From positions 8,680,001 through 8,744,000 of the forward strand of contig JABWDB010000006.1 of assembly GCA_019614645.1 (NCBI GenBank): a stretch of DNA of 64,000 nucleotides. Direction: 5' to 3'. The DNA comes from Stratiolaelaps scimitus (lineage: Eukaryota; Arthropoda; Arachnida; Mesostigmata; Laelapidae). The stretch's first letter is position 1, and the number at the start of each line of letters is the position of its first letter. The position numbers were made by a program, and so were the translations under genes. Below the pieces are notes generated by a model. It saw nothing but the letters and a program-made list of their open reading frames with translations, did not search any database and had not been told where the DNA came from. Below are positions 63,443 to 64,000 of the stretch, one piece after another.

Positions 63443-64000
63443 GTATGTAGGATGATATTCGCGCACAGAGCACGCGCTCAGACGTCCAGTATATATAGCG
63501 CTGCTGCACGAGAAGGAGCAGATTGAGCACACCACGATCTGCCCTGTCCCACAGACACCTCCCCTCATGGAGGAGCCAATCCTCATGAATCGTCCCCGGA
63601 AACATCACCCCCTGGTGAGCACAGCGAGCTTTAAACTTTTTCTGATGACCGGCCAGACAACGAGCGACCGGCGCCATCATCAACAACAATAGCAGCACCA
63701 GCACCACCGGTAGAAGCAACTAAGATCACGACAGCGATGACAACACAACCCATCGTGTTGTTGTTGTTGAGTTCAACGTTGAATGAATGCAGAATTTATG
63801 CACAAATCGAGTAAGTCAACCACTTTAAGAGTAAAGCTTACTCGCTGCCTTCGACGATGGGACGCCCAAGCCGAATACATTTGAATGGAAGCGAACGCGA
63901 CCCATGATCTCAGCCTCATAGTTGATTTGTTTGCACCATTCATCGTCCCATCACTATCGGAGCGAGCTCTGCTGGGTCGACAGTTGTTGTCGTAACACAC

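Larger units (their letters stand above)
45841..64000. other. Region without a recognised gene; GC-rich triplet blocks alternating with AT-rich stretches
   Basis: No coding sequence could be supported. GC-rich blocks (46.2-47.5, 48.7-51.5, 58.0-63.9 kb) carry many CAG, CCG and GGT triplets and GA/CT runs, and have overlapping open frames on both strands without recognisable domains. AT-rich stretches (51.6-54.1 and 54.9-56.7 kb) hold (TA)n, (CA)n and a 119-codon plus-strand open frame (52807-53166) that I do not recognise. No RRM, other domain signature or SINE was noticed here. Confidence 0.4.

Noticed and set aside
1..64000. CRISPR arrays, bacterial operons, rRNA genes
   Set aside because: None seen; the repeats are eukaryotic microsatellites and retroelements.

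Overview
This is eukaryotic nuclear DNA. The signs are spliced coding exons with GT/AG borders, tRNA-derived SINEs, decayed non-LTR retrotransposons and very many (TA)n, (GA)n/(CT)n, (CA)n and trinucleotide microsatellites. No bacterial operons, rRNA genes or CRISPR arrays were seen. The conserved protein signal is animal-like. An arthropod is likely and a mite or tick (Acari) is a guess from overall character only; the species is not established.

The one gene that can be named is the 3' end of a CELF/Bruno-family RNA-binding protein gene on the minus strand (8314-12294, transcribed right to left). The last two exons, 9867-10006 and 8314-8562, join in phase and encode the third RRM: RNP2 LFIYHL in one exon, RNP1 KCFGFVSY in the next, and a CELF-type C-terminus with a His-rich tail. 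Two further exons, 10886-11119 and 11896-12294, appear to encode the divergent linker upstream of RRM3. The first is supported by splice phase. The second is a 133-codon exon with good splice sites but no recognised homology. RRM1 and RRM2 were not found, so the 5' part of the gene is either in unrecognised small exons further right or beyond the window. If the gene continues rightward, most of 12.3-64 kb is intron and 5' flank.

Layout. 1-6.8 kb: no recognised gene, some microsatellites and a notable hairpin at 3680-3723. 6.8-8.3 kb: probable 3' UTR. 8.3-12.3 kb: CELF exons, with a SINE flanked by an 8-bp target-site duplication inside the last intron. 12.3-30.4 kb: no recognised coding sequence, alternating AT-rich and GC-rich blocks. 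30.4-35.0 kb: a transposon cluster with two SINEs flanking a decayed LINE, a 121-bp segment bounded by 16-bp direct repeats, and a second LINE fragment. 35.0-64 kb: GC-rich blocks full of purine/pyrimidine runs and CAG/CTG/CGG triplets, alternating with AT-rich stretches, plus a fourth SINE at about 45.8 kb. No exon could be assigned there.

No new multi-gene system is visible. The most useful leads are the unrecognised 133-codon exon, the SINE family, and several inverted or direct repeats. All coordinates were read by eye; no search or alignment program was run.
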